A DNA stretch of 64,000 nucleotides from JAFGOG01 sp034429215 (GCA_034429215.1 DAOUGI010000029.1:37301-101300), one strand, 5' to 3'. Numbered from the stretch's first letter, positions 54,039-63,864 are shown. The notes: generated from the sequence alone by a model not told the origin. A program made the numbers and translations.

Positions 54039-57000
54039 ATGCGGCTCAAACGTCTCGAACTGCAGGGCTACAAGACCTTTGCGACCCGCACCGATTTTGC
54101 TTTCGATGATGGGATCACGGCCATCATTGGGCCAAACGGTTCGGGCAAGAGCAACTGCGCCGACGCCATCCGCTGGGTCCTGGGCGAGCAGAGTTATCGC
54201 GTTCTGCGGGGCAAGTCCACCGAAGACATGATCTTTGCCGGCAGCGCCCAACGCGCCCGGCTGGGGATGGCCTCGGCGTCGCTTACCTTTGACAACAGCG
54301 ACGGCTGGCTGCCGGTCGATTTTGGCGAAGTAACCCTCACCCGCCGCGCTTACCGTTCTGGCGAGAATGAATACCTGCTCAACGGCAGCCGGGTCCGGCT
54401 GCGCGATATCAACGAGCTGCTGGCCAAGTCTGGCCTGGCGCGGCGGACCTATACGGTCATCGGCCAGGGCCTGGTGGATGCGGTGTTGAGCCTGCGTCCC
54501 GAGGAACGGCGCACGCTGTTCGAGGAGGCAGCCGGGATCACCCTGTACCAGTCAAAGCGGACTGATGCGCTTGCCCGCCTGGAAGAGACTCACACCAACC
54601 TATTGCGGATCAACGACATTGTCAACGAGATTGTGCCGTTGCTGCGCCGCCTGGAGCGCGAGGCAGAGCGGGCTGAGCGCCACACGCTCCTCAGCCAGGA
54701 GCTGAATGGGCTGCTGCGTACCTGGTATGGCTATCGTTGGCACCACGAGCAGTTGGAGCTGCGCCGCACCCGCGACGCGCTGGCACGCCGCCAGGAGGTG
54801 CTGGCCCACCGCCGCGCGGCATTGGAAACGCTTGATGCGCGGATGGCCGAGCTGCGTACCCGCCACGGCGAGCTGCGCAAGCAGTTGGCCGGCTGGCGCC
54901 AGGAGGGAGGCGATCTGCAGCGGCAGCGGGAAGAGATACAACGCAACTTGGCGGTGTGGCAGGAGCGGACGCGCCTGCTGGCGGGCCAGGCGGCTGAGCT
55001 TGACGGTGAGGTGACGGCGATCGGGTCACAGGCGGGGTCGATGGGCGAGCGGATCGCTCTGGTTGAGAAAGAGGTGGGCGATTGCCAGGTAGCGCTCAAG
55101 GATCGCGAGGCGCAGGCGGGTCGGATAAAGGGCAATCTGGATGCGCTGGAGGGGCAGCGGACCGCCCTGGCTCGCCAGCTTGCCGGCGCCCAGGCGCACG
55201 TCCTTGACTTGACCGGCCAGGCGGCCGATGCCCGCAATCGATTGAGCCAGATCGACGAGCGGCGTAGGACCCTGACCGGCGACCGAGCTGCACACCAGGC
55301 AGCGGCCTCAGATCATGAGGCCCAGGCGGCCGAGCTGGGCCGGCAGATAGAAGCACTTGCCACTCGGCAGGCCCACGTCAAGGCTGAGGAAAAAGCCCTT
55401 ACTGCCGAAGGAGGTCGCCTCGAAATTGCATTGGTCGAGGCACAGTCACGCCAGACTGATCTGCGCGCTGCTCTGGGCGAAGCTCAACGTCAGGCGGAAC
55501 GCCTCCAGGCCCGCTCTGAGCTGTTGGCGCGCCTGCGGGCTGAGGGGGAAGGCCTGCACGCCGGCGTTCGCGCGGTGTTGAGGGCTGGCGGTCAGCAGCC
55601 AGCGATCAGCAGTGAAGCAGCAGGTGGATTGGAACCGGGAGCAGGGAGGGCGCTGCCGGGTATTTTGGGTACGGTGGCACAGATCCTGCAGGTTCCGGCC
55701 AAGTATGAGGTGGCCGTCGAGGTGGCGCTGGGCGGACATCTTCAGGATGTCGTTGTTGAGTCGTGGCCCGCGGCCGAGGCGGCTGTGGCTTACCTGAAGG
55801 CCGGAGAACGAGGCCGGGCCACTTTTCTGCCGCTGGACACTGTCCGGTCCGGCTCGCGAGTGGAGGTACCGCGCGATGTGCAGGGCGCCGTGATTGGCGT
55901 GGCGGCCGATCTGGTGAGCGCCGAGGCACGCCTGGCACCGGTCGTGGAGATGCTGCTTGGCCGGACGGTGGTCGTCGGGGAGCTAAAGGCCGCCCGGCGT
56001 GTTTTTGGGCGCCTGGCCGGCGGGTTTAATATTGTGACGCTGGACGGGGAACTGCTGCGGTCGAGCGGCTCGCTGACAGGCGGACAAGGCCGGGACCAGG
56101 CTCACGGTCAGGTACTGGCCCGCGAGCGGGAATGGCGCGATCTGCCCGGCCATCTGGCAGCAGCGATAGCCCACAACGAGGAGCTCGAAGCAGGGCTGGT
56201 CGGAGCGCATGCCGCCGAGCAGGAGGTGCGGGCAGCGGTAGCGGGCTTGGAGGTAAAGAGGCGGGAGAAGCAGGCAACCGCCGCGGCGCTCGAAGCGCAG
56301 CAGGGTGGGTTGGACCGCGACAGACAGCAGCAGCTTCAGCAGATGGCGTGGCAGCGTGAGCTGCTGACCCGGCTCGACGCAGAAGCAGCCGACTTGAGCA
56401 CTCGCGAGGCAGGGCTGCGGACCAGCCTTGCCCGATTGGCCGATGAGGCCCAGGCGGCTGAGGCTAAGGTTACGGCTGCACAGGGCGCGCTCGACGGGCT
56501 GCGCGGCGACCTCCTCTACCAACAACTGTCCGATGCCCGCACGGCGGCGGCGGTGGCCCGCGAGACGTGGGAGCACCGCCGTGCCGGTTTGGCAGATCTC
56601 CAGCAGGCACGGGTTCAGCTCGACAGGCAGGTAGAGGCCAAGCAAAAGCGGATCGCCGACCTGGAACAGGAGCAGGCTCGTCTCGGCGAGCAGATCCACA
56701 CCTGGGCTGCCCGCCAATCGGCCGTCCAGGGCTGGTTGGCAGCGCTGGCCCAAAAGATGGAACCGGCCGAGGCCGAGATGGCGACGGTGGAGGCCGAGCT
56801 GGAAAAGCTGGAACAGGAGGAGACGACGATTCGGGCCCGGCTGCGCGAGGCGGAGAGCAGCCATGGCCAGGCGACTCTGGCCCTCAGCCAGCAGCAGGAC
56901 CGCCTGCAACGGCTCCGCCACCAGGTGGTGGACGATTTTGGGCTGGCTCCGGCCGGGCTTGAGCCAGCGGAGGGTGAGGTCGATCAGTTGCGCTTGCCAT

Positions 57001-57737
57001 TGGGCGATGACCTGGCCCCTCTGCCTGTGGTCGAAGAGCTACCAGAAGGGCTGGAGGAAGAGATCCAGTACGTGCGGGGCCAGATGCGGCGGATCGGGCC
57101 GTTCAACCCCAACGCGCCGGCCGAACATGCCGAGGTACAGGAACGGTACATGTTTCTGACCGCGCAGGCGACCGACCTGGAGGAGGCAACCCGCAGCCTG
57201 CGGGAGGTGATCGCCGAGCTGGACGAGGTCATGCGCCGCGAGTTTCACTCTACGTTCAAAGAGGTTGCCGCGCGCTTTAAGGAGAACTTTGGCCGGCTAT
57301 TTGGCGGGGGCAGCGCCCGGCTGACGCTGACCGACCCTGACGACATTAGCATCACCGGCATTGAGATCAACGCTCAGCCGCCGGGCAAGCGGCCTCAGAC
57401 GCTGGCCCTGCTGTCGGGTGGGGAAAGGACACTGACGGCCGTGTCGCTCATCTTTTCGATCCTGGAGGTCAATCCGCCGCCGTTCTGCATCCTTGACGAG
57501 GTGGATGCCATGCTCGACGAGGCGAACGTCGGCCGCTTTCGCCATGCCCTGGAGATGCTGAACCGCCACACGCAATTCATTGTCATCACCCACAACCGGG
57601 GTACGATCCAGGCGGCCAACACCATCTATGGGGTATCGATGGGCGACGACAGTGTGTCGCAGGTGGTATCACTCAGGCTGGAAGGCGAACGGATCGCCGC
57701 GCCGGACGGGTCGTCTGTTGATGTAGGCGACCGGTAA
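54039..57737 (+). CDS. smc: Chromosome segregation ATPase SMC
   Basis: 1232 residues from the ATG at 54039 (MRLKRLELQGYKTFA); an in-frame GTG 12 bases upstream is an alternative. Walker A is GPNGSGKSN near the N-terminus; long coiled coils (about 165-520 and 680-1000) flank the hinge (about 535-640, LPGILGTVAQILQVPAKYEVAVEVALGG), and the C-terminal head has the LSGGERTL signature and Walker B FCILDEVDAMLDE. It compacts and segregates the chromosome as a ring-shaped dimer, normally with ScpA and ScpB, which are not in this window. The coiled-coil arms are rich in Arg/Gln/Ala as the GC content demands. Confidence 0.96.
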   Translation: MRLKRLELQGYKTFATRTDFAFDDGITAIIGPNGSGKSNCADAIRWVLGEQSYRVLRGKSTEDMIFAGSAQRARLGMASASLTFDNSDGWLPVDFGEVTLTRRAYRSGENEYLLNGSRVRLRDINELLAKSGLARRTYTVIGQGLVDAVLSLRPEERRTLFEEAAGITLYQSKRTDALARLEETHTNLLRINDIVNEIVPLLRRLEREAERAERHTLLSQELNGLLRTWYGYRWHHEQLELRRTRDALARRQEVLAHRRAALETLDARMAELRTRHGELRKQLAGWRQEGGDLQRQREEIQRNLAVWQERTRLLAGQAAELDGEVTAIGSQAGSMGERIALVEKEVGDCQVALKDREAQAGRIKGNLDALEGQRTALARQLAGAQAHVLDLTGQAADARNRLSQIDERRRTLTGDRAAHQAAASDHEAQAAELGRQIEALATRQAHVKAEEKALTAEGGRLEIALVEAQSRQTDLRAALGEAQRQAERLQARSELLARLRAEGEGLHAGVRAVLRAGGQQPAISSEAAGGLEPGAGRALPGILGTVAQILQVPAKYEVAVEVALGGHLQDVVVESWPAAEAAVAYLKAGERGRATFLPLDTVRSGSRVEVPRDVQGAVIGVAADLVSAEARLAPVVEMLLGRTVVVGELKAARRVFGRLAGGFNIVTLDGELLRSSGSLTGGQGRDQAHGQVLAREREWRDLPGHLAAAIAHNEELEAGLVGAHAAEQEVRAAVAGLEVKRREKQATAAALEAQQGGLDRDRQQQLQQMAWQRELLTRLDAEAADLSTREAGLRTSLARLADEAQAAEAKVTAAQGALDGLRGDLLYQQLSDARTAAAVARETWEHRRAGLADLQQARVQLDRQVEAKQKRIADLEQEQARLGEQIHTWAARQSAVQGWLAALAQKMEPAEAEMATVEAELEKLEQEETTIRARLREAESSHGQATLALSQQQDRLQRLRHQVVDDFGLAPAGLEPAEGEVDQLRLPLGDDLAPLPVVEELPEGLEEEIQYVRGQMRRIGPFNPNAPAEHAEVQERYMFLTAQATDLEEATRSLREVIAELDEVMRREFHSTFKEVAARFKENFGRLFGGGSARLTLTDPDDISITGIEINAQPPGKRPQTLALLSGGERTLTAVSLIFSILEVNPPPFCILDEVDAMLDEANVGRFRHALEMLNRHTQFIVITHNRGTIQAANTIYGVSMGDDSVSQVVSLRLEGERIAAPDGSSVDVGDR

Positions 57738-57741
57738 GCTG

Positions 57742-58467
57742 CTACCTTAGCTTGCCCTCGCCCGCGAACTCGCGCAGGCCACTGTCTACATAGCCCACTG
57801 CTTCGGCGGTCCGAATAGAGGTCTCATTTCCCTCGTCGACGATGTACAACGGCCGCAGCTTTTCCTCAAGCAGGGCAGTGGTGCAGGCCGACACGACCGA
57901 GCGGCCCCATCCCCGGCCTCGACCACGCGGGTGGGTATAGACAAACACCTCGGCAAAGGCCGGCGAGCGCCAGTTAGTGCCCGACATGGCCATGACCTCG
58001 CCTTGTGACTCGATCTCGAAACGCGGCGCGCCGTCCGCGGCGCCAACACGCTGCACCAGGACGTTTATGACCGGCTGGAATCTGGCCGGGTCCAGGAGGT
58101 AGATGCGGTTCAGGCTCGACCGGCTTGTCTCGATCTGGCTGCGGACGACGGCAGCGAGTGTGACCGGAACGATAAAGTAGCAGGGTCGATCGGGTGTCAA
58201 GGCCATGTGCAATAGCTTTGCTGCGGCAATGTCGTCCGGGGCGCGGAGGGTAACCAACGGTCGGAAGAGGTCGACGCCCGTTTGGGAGACGGTGATAAAG
58301 CCGTCCACGCGCTCATGGCTGTCGTGATGCAGGATGAGCCGTGTCCGGCGCGGATCGTGCCACAGCGCGTAGTAGCTGGTCAGGGCGTCGGCCGGGTCGG
58401 TCGGCGAGAGCAGTGGCCGGATGGCTCGGCGTTTTTCGTTTAGCTCGGTTAGCTGATTTAGGTCCAT
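57742..58467 (-). CDS. GNAT-family acetyltransferase-like protein
   Basis: 241 residues. The second half has the acetyl-CoA-binding pattern VFVYTHPRGRGRGWGRSVVSACTTALLEE, then YIVDEGNETSIRTAEAVGYVDSG, as in GNAT N-acetyltransferases. The first half is a separate alpha/beta domain. Substrate unknown. It ends four bases from the convergent smc stop. Confidence 0.82.
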   Translation of the reverse strand: MDLNQLTELNEKRRAIRPLLSPTDPADALTSYYALWHDPRRTRLILHHDSHERVDGFITVSQTGVDLFRPLVTLRAPDDIAAAKLLHMALTPDRPCYFIVPVTLAAVVRSQIETSRSSLNRIYLLDPARFQPVINVLVQRVGAADGAPRFEIESQGEVMAMSGTNWRSPAFAEVFVYTHPRGRGRGWGRSVVSACTTALLEEKLRPLYIVDEGNETSIRTAEAVGYVDSGLREFAGEGKLR

Positions 58468-58515
58468 GGTTGGTGGCTATCAGCGATCAGCTTTCAGCAT
58501 GACGGACTTGCAAGA

Positions 58516-58549
58516 AGAGGGTAGCTCTGCGTGAGCAAAGCTACCCTCT
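58516..58549 (-). terminator. Hairpin after the dihydroorotate-dehydrogenase-like gene
   Basis: Perfect 11-bp stem AGAGGGTAGCT (58516-58526) and its complement (58539-58549), 15 bases after the stop codon on the leftward strand. Only a weak TTCTTG follows. To its left, about 58484-58503, is a GCTATCAGCGATCAGCTTTC motif of the dispersed type. Confidence 0.6.
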
Positions 58550-58564
58550 CGACTTGCTCCAGCA

Positions 58565-59557
58565 CTATTTGTAGCTCTTGAGCACCTTCATATAGTTAGC
58601 GCGCTCAAAGGCCGCCGGCTCTGGGACCGATCGCAGGCTCAGGCTGCCTTTCATCTCAGAGATCGACTTGTACTCGTGCTCCTCCATCCAGGTGGTGATG
58701 CCATGCAGCAGGTCGCCGATCTTGCCCACCCCTTCCTGAAGCAACACCGAGCAGACGTTGGCCACATCGGCGCCGGCCATGACCGCTTTCAGCACATCTT
58801 CCGGTGTGTGGATGCCGGTGGTCAGGGCCAGAGAGGCCTTGATTTGCCCGTACAGGATTGCGATCCAGCGCAGCGGCAGCCGCATCTCGTCCGATGTGCT
58901 AAGTACCAGGCGAGGCTGGACATCGAGGCACTCGATGTCCAGGTCGGGCTGGTAGAAGCGGTTAAACAGGACGAGGGCGTTGGCCCCGACCGTATCCAGG
59001 CGGGCGGCGATGTTAGGCAGTGAGCTGAAAAACGGACCGATCTTGACCGCGACCGGGATGGTTACATGTTGTTTCACATCCTCCACGATCGACGTGTAGA
59101 GCTGTTCGACCTCGTCGCCGGTTAATTGGCTCCTGGTCGGGAGGTAGTAGATGTTCAGCTCGACCGCCGCTGCGCCTGCCTCCTGGAACTGGCGGGCGTA
59201 GCTGGTCCAGCCGCCGGGGCTGATGCCGTTCAGGCTGGCGATGATCGGAATGTCCACCGCCTGGCTGGCCTTGCGGATGTGCTCGACATACTCTTTTGGG
59301 CCGCGCCGGAACTCTTTGAGCGGCGGGAAGTAGGTCAGCGCCTCGGCATAGCTGTAGGTGCCCAGCTCCAGGAAGTAGGCCAGGGATTCTGCCTCGAACT
59401 CGACCTGTTCCTCAAAGAGGGACGGCAGGGTTACTGCTGCGGCCCCGGCGTCCTCCATGCGCTTGATCGTGTCCAGCTCGGCCGACAGGGGCGACGCCGA
59501 TGGAACGATCGGGTTTTTGAGCGGTATGCCCATGTAGGTTGTGGATAGATCAATCAT
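58565..59557 (-). CDS. Dihydroorotate-dehydrogenase-like flavoprotein next to PFOR
   Basis: 330 residues, FMN-binding TIM barrel related to dihydroorotate dehydrogenase: LKNPIVPSASPLS, VAVKIGPFFSS, and VNVCSVLLQEG-like ADVANVCSVLLQEGVGKI near the end. The catalytic residue pattern of true PyrD is not fully evident, so a different substrate is possible. It follows the pyruvate:ferredoxin oxidoreductase gene by 40 bases, a linkage seen in several anaerobes. This suggests that it exchanges electrons with ferredoxin or acts on a related metabolite. Confidence 0.85.
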   Translation of the reverse strand: MIDLSTTYMGIPLKNPIVPSASPLSAELDTIKRMEDAGAAAVTLPSLFEEQVEFEAESLAYFLELGTYSYAEALTYFPPLKEFRRGPKEYVEHIRKASQAVDIPIIASLNGISPGGWTSYARQFQEAGAAAVELNIYYLPTRSQLTGDEVEQLYTSIVEDVKQHVTIPVAVKIGPFFSSLPNIAARLDTVGANALVLFNRFYQPDLDIECLDVQPRLVLSTSDEMRLPLRWIAILYGQIKASLALTTGIHTPEDVLKAVMAGADVANVCSVLLQEGVGKIGDLLHGITTWMEEHEYKSISEMKGSLSLRSVPEPAAFERANYMKVLKSYK

Positions 59558-59597
59558 GGCTTTTTCTCCCTATTTCGGTCTTTTATCGAGATCACCC

Positions 59598-62500
59598 CTA
59601 CGAGCCAGCTTCAAGGCTGTAATCCAGTGTGGCCATCTGCTCGTACAACCGCCAGCGCTTGCGCACGTCCTGCTGGGCCAGCTCGAGCAGCCGGGCGGCT
59701 GCCTCTGGATCCGATTGGGTCAGCATCTTGAAGCGCGTCTCGTTGTAGGCATAGTCCACGAACGGGATCTTGGGCGCCTTGGAGTCGAGCTGCAGTGGGT
59801 TCAGGCCCTGATCTGCCCGGCGCGGGTCGTAGCGGTACAGCACCCACGCGGCCGAGTCGACGGCTAACTGCTGCTGATCGAACCCGGTGCGCATGTTGAT
59901 GCCCTGGTTGATGCAGTGGCTGTAGGCGATGATCAGGCTGGGGCCGTCGAACGATTCGGCCTCAACGAAAGCCTTGACTGTCTGCGAGTCGCTGGCGCCC
60001 ATGGCTACCTGAGCGACATAGATGTTGCCGTAGGTCATGGCGATCATGCCCAGGTCCTTTTTCGGCGTCGACTTGCCGCCGGCGGCGAAGCGAGCCACGG
60101 CCGCCCGCGGCGTCGCCTTGGACATCTGGCCGCCGGTGTTGGAGTAGACCTGTGTGTCGAGAACCAAGACGTTGACGTTCCGGCCCGAGGCCAGGACGTG
60201 ATCCAGGCCGCCGTAGCCGATATCATATGCCCAGCCGTCGCCACCTACGATCCAGATTGACTTGACGACGAGCATGTCGGCCAGGCTCGCTAGCTGCTTG
60301 GCTTCGTCGTTGGACCCGACGGCAGGCGCCAGGCGGGTCTTGAGCTCGACCACGCGGGTGCGCTGGGCGGCGATGTCGGCCTCGGTCGCCTGTGGGGCGG
60401 TGAGAATGCCGTCGGCCAGTTCGTCGCCGATCAGGCCACGCAGGCGTCCTACCAACTCGCGGGCATATTGGGTGTGCTTGTCGACGGTAAGGCGGAAGCC
60501 AAAACCAAACTCGGCATTGTCCTCAAACAGACTATTGGACCAAGCCGGGCCACGGCCATCCTTGTTCTTGGCCCACGGCGTGGTTGGCAGGTTTCCGCCG
60601 TAGATCGAGGAGCAGCCGGTGGCGTTGGCGATGATCGCCCGGTCGCCAAAGAGCTGGCTGAGCAGCTTGACATAGGGCGTTTCACCACAGCCGGCGCACG
60701 CGCCCGAATACTCGAACAGTGGCCGGAGCAGTTGAGAGCCCTTGACCGAGTTGGTCTTGACCTGCGTCCGGTCGAATTCGGGCAGGCCCAGGAAGAATTG
60801 ATAGTTCTCCCGCTCGACGGTGCGGATGGGGATCTGATCGACCATGTTGATCGCCTTGCGGTCTGGCTGCTGCTTGTTTTTGACCGGGCAGGCGTGGACG
60901 CACAGGCCACAGCCGGTGCAGTCCTCGGGTGCGACCTGAATGGTGGCTACCATGCCGGCGTACTCTTTGCCTTTGGCCGGAGCCGACTTGAAAGTGGGTG
61001 GCGCGCCGGCCAGCAGCTTTTCGTCATAGATCTTGAAGCGGATGACGGCGTGCGGGCAGGAGAAGGCGCACTTGGCGCATTGGATGCATATGTCGGGATC
61101 CCAGGCCGGGATTTCCAGGGCAATGTTCCGCTTTTCCCACTGGGTGGTGGCCGATGGATAGGTGCCGTCCAGCGGGAACTTGCTCACCGGCAGCTCGTTG
61201 CCTTTGCGAGCCAAGATCGGCGCCAGTACCTCTTTGACAAAATCGGGCGCCTCGGGCGCTACCACGGGCGGCATGTCAAAGTCGCTGGTGACCTTGTCCA
61301 GCACTTCGACCCGGAACAGATTGGCCAGAGCCTGGTCGACGGCGGCAAAGTTGCGCTGGACGACCTTTTCGCCCCGTGAGCCGTAGGTCTCTTTGATGGC
61401 ATCCTTGATGGCGGCAATTGCCTCGTCGCGAGGCAGGATGCCACAGATGCCAAAGAAGGCGGTCTGCATGATGGTGTTGATGCGCACGCCCATGCCGGTC
61501 TCTTCGGCCACCCGGTAGGCATCGATGACGTAGAACTTGAGCTCCTTGTCAATGATCTGCTGCTGGACCTGCCTGGACAGCTTGTCCCACACTTCGTTGG
61601 GACCGTATGGTGCATTCAGCAAGAAGGTTGCCCCTTTGACGGCCGGGGCCAGCACATCGAACTTTTCCATAAAGACGAACTGGTGGCAGGCCACAAAGTT
61701 GGCCGAGTTGATGAAGCAGGTCTGGCGAATCGGCCGGGGTCCAAAGCGCAGGTGCGACACGGTTACCGTGCCGGCTTTTTTCGAGTCGTACTCAAAGTAG
61801 CCCTGCGTCCAGTTGCTGGTCCCTTCACCGATGATGCGGATGCTGTTGTGGTTTGCGCTGACGGTGCCGTCGGAGCCGAGGCCATAGAACAGGGCCCGAA
61901 CTACGTCGTCGGGCTCGATGTTGAACGCTGGGTCGAGGTCGAGACTGGTATGGGTCACGTCATCGGTGATGCCTACTGCGAAGCGCTCTTTCGGATCGGC
62001 CTTGGTCATTTCGTCGAAAACAGCTTTGATCATGGCCGGGGTAAAGTCCTTGCTGCCCAGGCCGTAGTGGCCGCCGACGGCCTTGACGTCCGTCCGCCCC
62101 GTTTCAACCAACGCCGTCACACAGTCTACGTACAGCGGCTCGCCGGCGGCGCCCGGCTCTTTGGTCCGGTCCAGCACGGCGATGATTTTGGCCGACTTGG
62201 GCAGGGCGGCGGAAAAGTGCTCGACGCTGAACGGCCGGTAGAGGCGTACCTTGAGCAGGCCCACCTTCTCACCGCGCTTGGTTAGGTAGTCGACTGTTTC
62301 GTGAGCGACCTCGGCTCCTGAGCCCATCATAACGACAACTCGCTCGGCGTCGGGCGCGCCGACGTAATCGAACAGGTGGTACTGGCGCCCGACGAGGCCG
62401 GCGAACTTGTCCATTGCTTTCTGGACGATGGCCGGCGTTTTCAGGTAGTAGGGGTTTGTCGTCTCCCGGCCCTGGAAGTAGACGTCAGGGTTCTGAGCCG

Positions 62501-63155
62501 TGCCGCGGATGAACGGGCGCTCGGGGTTAAGGGCACGGGCGCGATGGGCCATGACCAGCTCGTCGTCGATCATGGCTTGCAGGTCTTCCCGGGTCAACTC
62601 CTCGACCTTGTTGATCTCGTGGCTGGTGCGAAAGCCGTCGAAGAAGTGAAGGAACGGCACCCGCGCCTCCAGGGTGGCGGCGTGGGAGATGAGGGCCAGG
62701 TCCATGGCTTCCTGCACCGAGTTGCTGCACAACAGTGCCCAGCCGGTGGAGCGGACGGCCATGACGTCGCTGTGATCGCCAAAGATCGACAGGGCGTGGA
62801 TGGCCAGGCTCCGGGCGGAGACGTGAAAGACCGTCGAGGTTAGCTCACCGGCGATCTTGAACATGTTGGGGATCATCAAGAGCAGACCCTGGGAAGCGGT
62901 GAAGGTGGTGGTCAGCGCACCTGTCTGCAGGGCGCCATGGACGGCACCGGAGGCACCTCCCTCGGACTGCATCTCGACTACCAGGGGGACTGTCCCCCAG
63001 ATGTTGGTCTGGCCCTCGGCCGAAAAGTCATCGGCATGCTCGCCCATCGTGCTGGAGGGTGTAATGGGGTAGATGGCGATGACCTCGCTGACCTTGTGGG
63101 CAACATAGGCTACGGCCTCGTTGCCATCAATGGCGACCATCTTTCTGTCTGTCAT
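59598..63155 (-). CDS. nifJ: Pyruvate:ferredoxin (flavodoxin) oxidoreductase, single-chain
   Basis: 1185 residues from the ATG at 63155, with GGGAGG five bases upstream; a longer in-frame extension is rejected as leader. It converts pyruvate and CoA to acetyl-CoA and CO2 with reduction of ferredoxin. Domains in order: alpha-like (IYPITPSSTMGEHAD), CoA/gamma-like, delta ferredoxin domain with two [4Fe-4S] motifs (CIQCAKCAFSCPH and CTGCGLCVHACP), and the TPP domain (GDGWAYDIGYGG, VYSNTGGQMSKATP) with the proximal cluster Cys (GACAGCGETPY). Its presence with CydAB points to facultative or microaerophilic life. Confidence 0.97.
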   Translation of the reverse strand: MTDRKMVAIDGNEAVAYVAHKVSEVIAIYPITPSSTMGEHADDFSAEGQTNIWGTVPLVVEMQSEGGASGAVHGALQTGALTTTFTASQGLLLMIPNMFKIAGELTSTVFHVSARSLAIHALSIFGDHSDVMAVRSTGWALLCSNSVQEAMDLALISHAATLEARVPFLHFFDGFRTSHEINKVEELTREDLQAMIDDELVMAHRARALNPERPFIRGTAQNPDVYFQGRETTNPYYLKTPAIVQKAMDKFAGLVGRQYHLFDYVGAPDAERVVVMMGSGAEVAHETVDYLTKRGEKVGLLKVRLYRPFSVEHFSAALPKSAKIIAVLDRTKEPGAAGEPLYVDCVTALVETGRTDVKAVGGHYGLGSKDFTPAMIKAVFDEMTKADPKERFAVGITDDVTHTSLDLDPAFNIEPDDVVRALFYGLGSDGTVSANHNSIRIIGEGTSNWTQGYFEYDSKKAGTVTVSHLRFGPRPIRQTCFINSANFVACHQFVFMEKFDVLAPAVKGATFLLNAPYGPNEVWDKLSRQVQQQIIDKELKFYVIDAYRVAEETGMGVRINTIMQTAFFGICGILPRDEAIAAIKDAIKETYGSRGEKVVQRNFAAVDQALANLFRVEVLDKVTSDFDMPPVVAPEAPDFVKEVLAPILARKGNELPVSKFPLDGTYPSATTQWEKRNIALEIPAWDPDICIQCAKCAFSCPHAVIRFKIYDEKLLAGAPPTFKSAPAKGKEYAGMVATIQVAPEDCTGCGLCVHACPVKNKQQPDRKAINMVDQIPIRTVERENYQFFLGLPEFDRTQVKTNSVKGSQLLRPLFEYSGACAGCGETPYVKLLSQLFGDRAIIANATGCSSIYGGNLPTTPWAKNKDGRGPAWSNSLFEDNAEFGFGFRLTVDKHTQYARELVGRLRGLIGDELADGILTAPQATEADIAAQRTRVVELKTRLAPAVGSNDEAKQLASLADMLVVKSIWIVGGDGWAYDIGYGGLDHVLASGRNVNVLVLDTQVYSNTGGQMSKATPRAAVARFAAGGKSTPKKDLGMIAMTYGNIYVAQVAMGASDSQTVKAFVEAESFDGPSLIIAYSHCINQGINMRTGFDQQQLAVDSAAWVLYRYDPRRADQGLNPLQLDSKAPKIPFVDYAYNETRFKMLTQSDPEAAARLLELAQQDVRKRWRLYEQMATLDYSLEAGS

Positions 63156-63256
63156 CAAAACCTCCCTAGATAATAGACTATTCCTGACTCTGACCCTCTC
63201 CCCCAAGGGCGAAGAGGCCGAGCAGGAAATGAAGCTCATGGTATCTTTCAGGCAAA

Positions 63257-63278
63257 CGCCAGGCTGGTGAGCCTGGCG
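63257..63278 (-). repeat. Hairpin in the PFOR leader
   Basis: Nine-bp perfect stem CGCCAGGCT/AGCCTGGCG with a GGTG loop in the plus orientation, inside the roughly 195-base leader of the PFOR gene. On the leftward strand it is followed by TTTGCC. A pyrimidine-rich dispersed motif (CTGACCCTCTCCCCC) is at 63190-63204. A leader of this length may be regulatory or simply repeat-laden. Confidence 0.5.
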
Positions 63279-63356
63279 CGCTTTCACTCTTGCTGCGAGA
63301 ATGTCACAACCTGGTGATTTCGGCTCCGAAATTATGCCTTTTGCCCAGTCGGCAAG

Positions 63357-63385
63357 ATTGTAGCACCGCACCGCCTGTTTGTCAA
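63357..63385 (-). promoter_or_regulatory. PFOR promoter
   Basis: Perfect -35 TTGACA (63385-63380), 17-bp spacer, -10 TACAAT (63362-63357), leftward. Confidence 0.8.
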
Positions 63386-63440
63386 AGGGTAAATGCCGTA
63401 TGGTGCCCGGCAGGTGGGCGCAGCGGGCGGCTGCGGGCGG

Positions 63441-63806
63441 CTACAGTATAAGGGCGCGCCGATTCCGCTGCTCGAACAGCCGCTGGCAACGCAGACACAG
63501 GGTCGCTTGGGGAAGGATTTCGAGCCGGGCCGGATCGATACGCTGGCCACACTGTTCGCAGATGCCGTAAGCGCCATTCTGCGCCAGGTGGATGGCCCGA
63601 TCGAGCGATTCCAGCTTGCGCTCCAGACTGTAGACCAGGGCCAGCGTTTTCTCCCGCTCGTAGGCGTCGATGTCGGCCTCGTCGGCGGTTGGCTCGCCCA
63701 TCCGGCGCAGATCTGCTCGAAGGTTCTCTGCCTTTTCGACCGTCTCTGTGCGCTCCCGTTCCAGCCTGTCGAGAGCGGCTTGGCTGTGCATCAAGGCTGT
63801 GTTCAT
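63441..63806 (-). CDS. DksA/TraR-type zinc-finger protein
   Basis: 121 residues from the ATG at 63806. An N-terminal coiled coil (about 10-70, DRLERERTETVEKAENLRADL) is followed by a C4 zinc finger of the DksA/TraR pattern (CEQCGQRIDPARLEILPQATLCLRCQ). The coiled-coil tip normally reaches the RNA polymerase active site; the acidic pair at the tip is not certain here. It could regulate transcription on nutrient stress. Its promoter has a palindrome. Confidence 0.9.
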   Translation of the reverse strand: MNTALMHSQAALDRLERERTETVEKAENLRADLRRMGEPTADEADIDAYEREKTLALVYSLERKLESLDRAIHLAQNGAYGICEQCGQRIDPARLEILPQATLCLRCQRLFEQRNRRALIL

Positions 63807-63864
63807 CGCATGCTTTCCTCTTGTGTGATGATCAGGAATGACATGGGTTGCCAAATGATGGACG

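Noticed and set aside
55590..55625. Repeat insertion in SMC near the hinge (CAGCGATCAGCAGTGAAGC)
   Set aside because: It resembles the dispersed GCTATCAGC motif but the resemblance is short and the protein length is normal, so insertion cannot be claimed.
63156..63371. Extended N-terminus of PFOR
   Set aside because: The extra 72 residues encode translated repeat sequence without similarity; ATG 63155 has a good GGGAGG.
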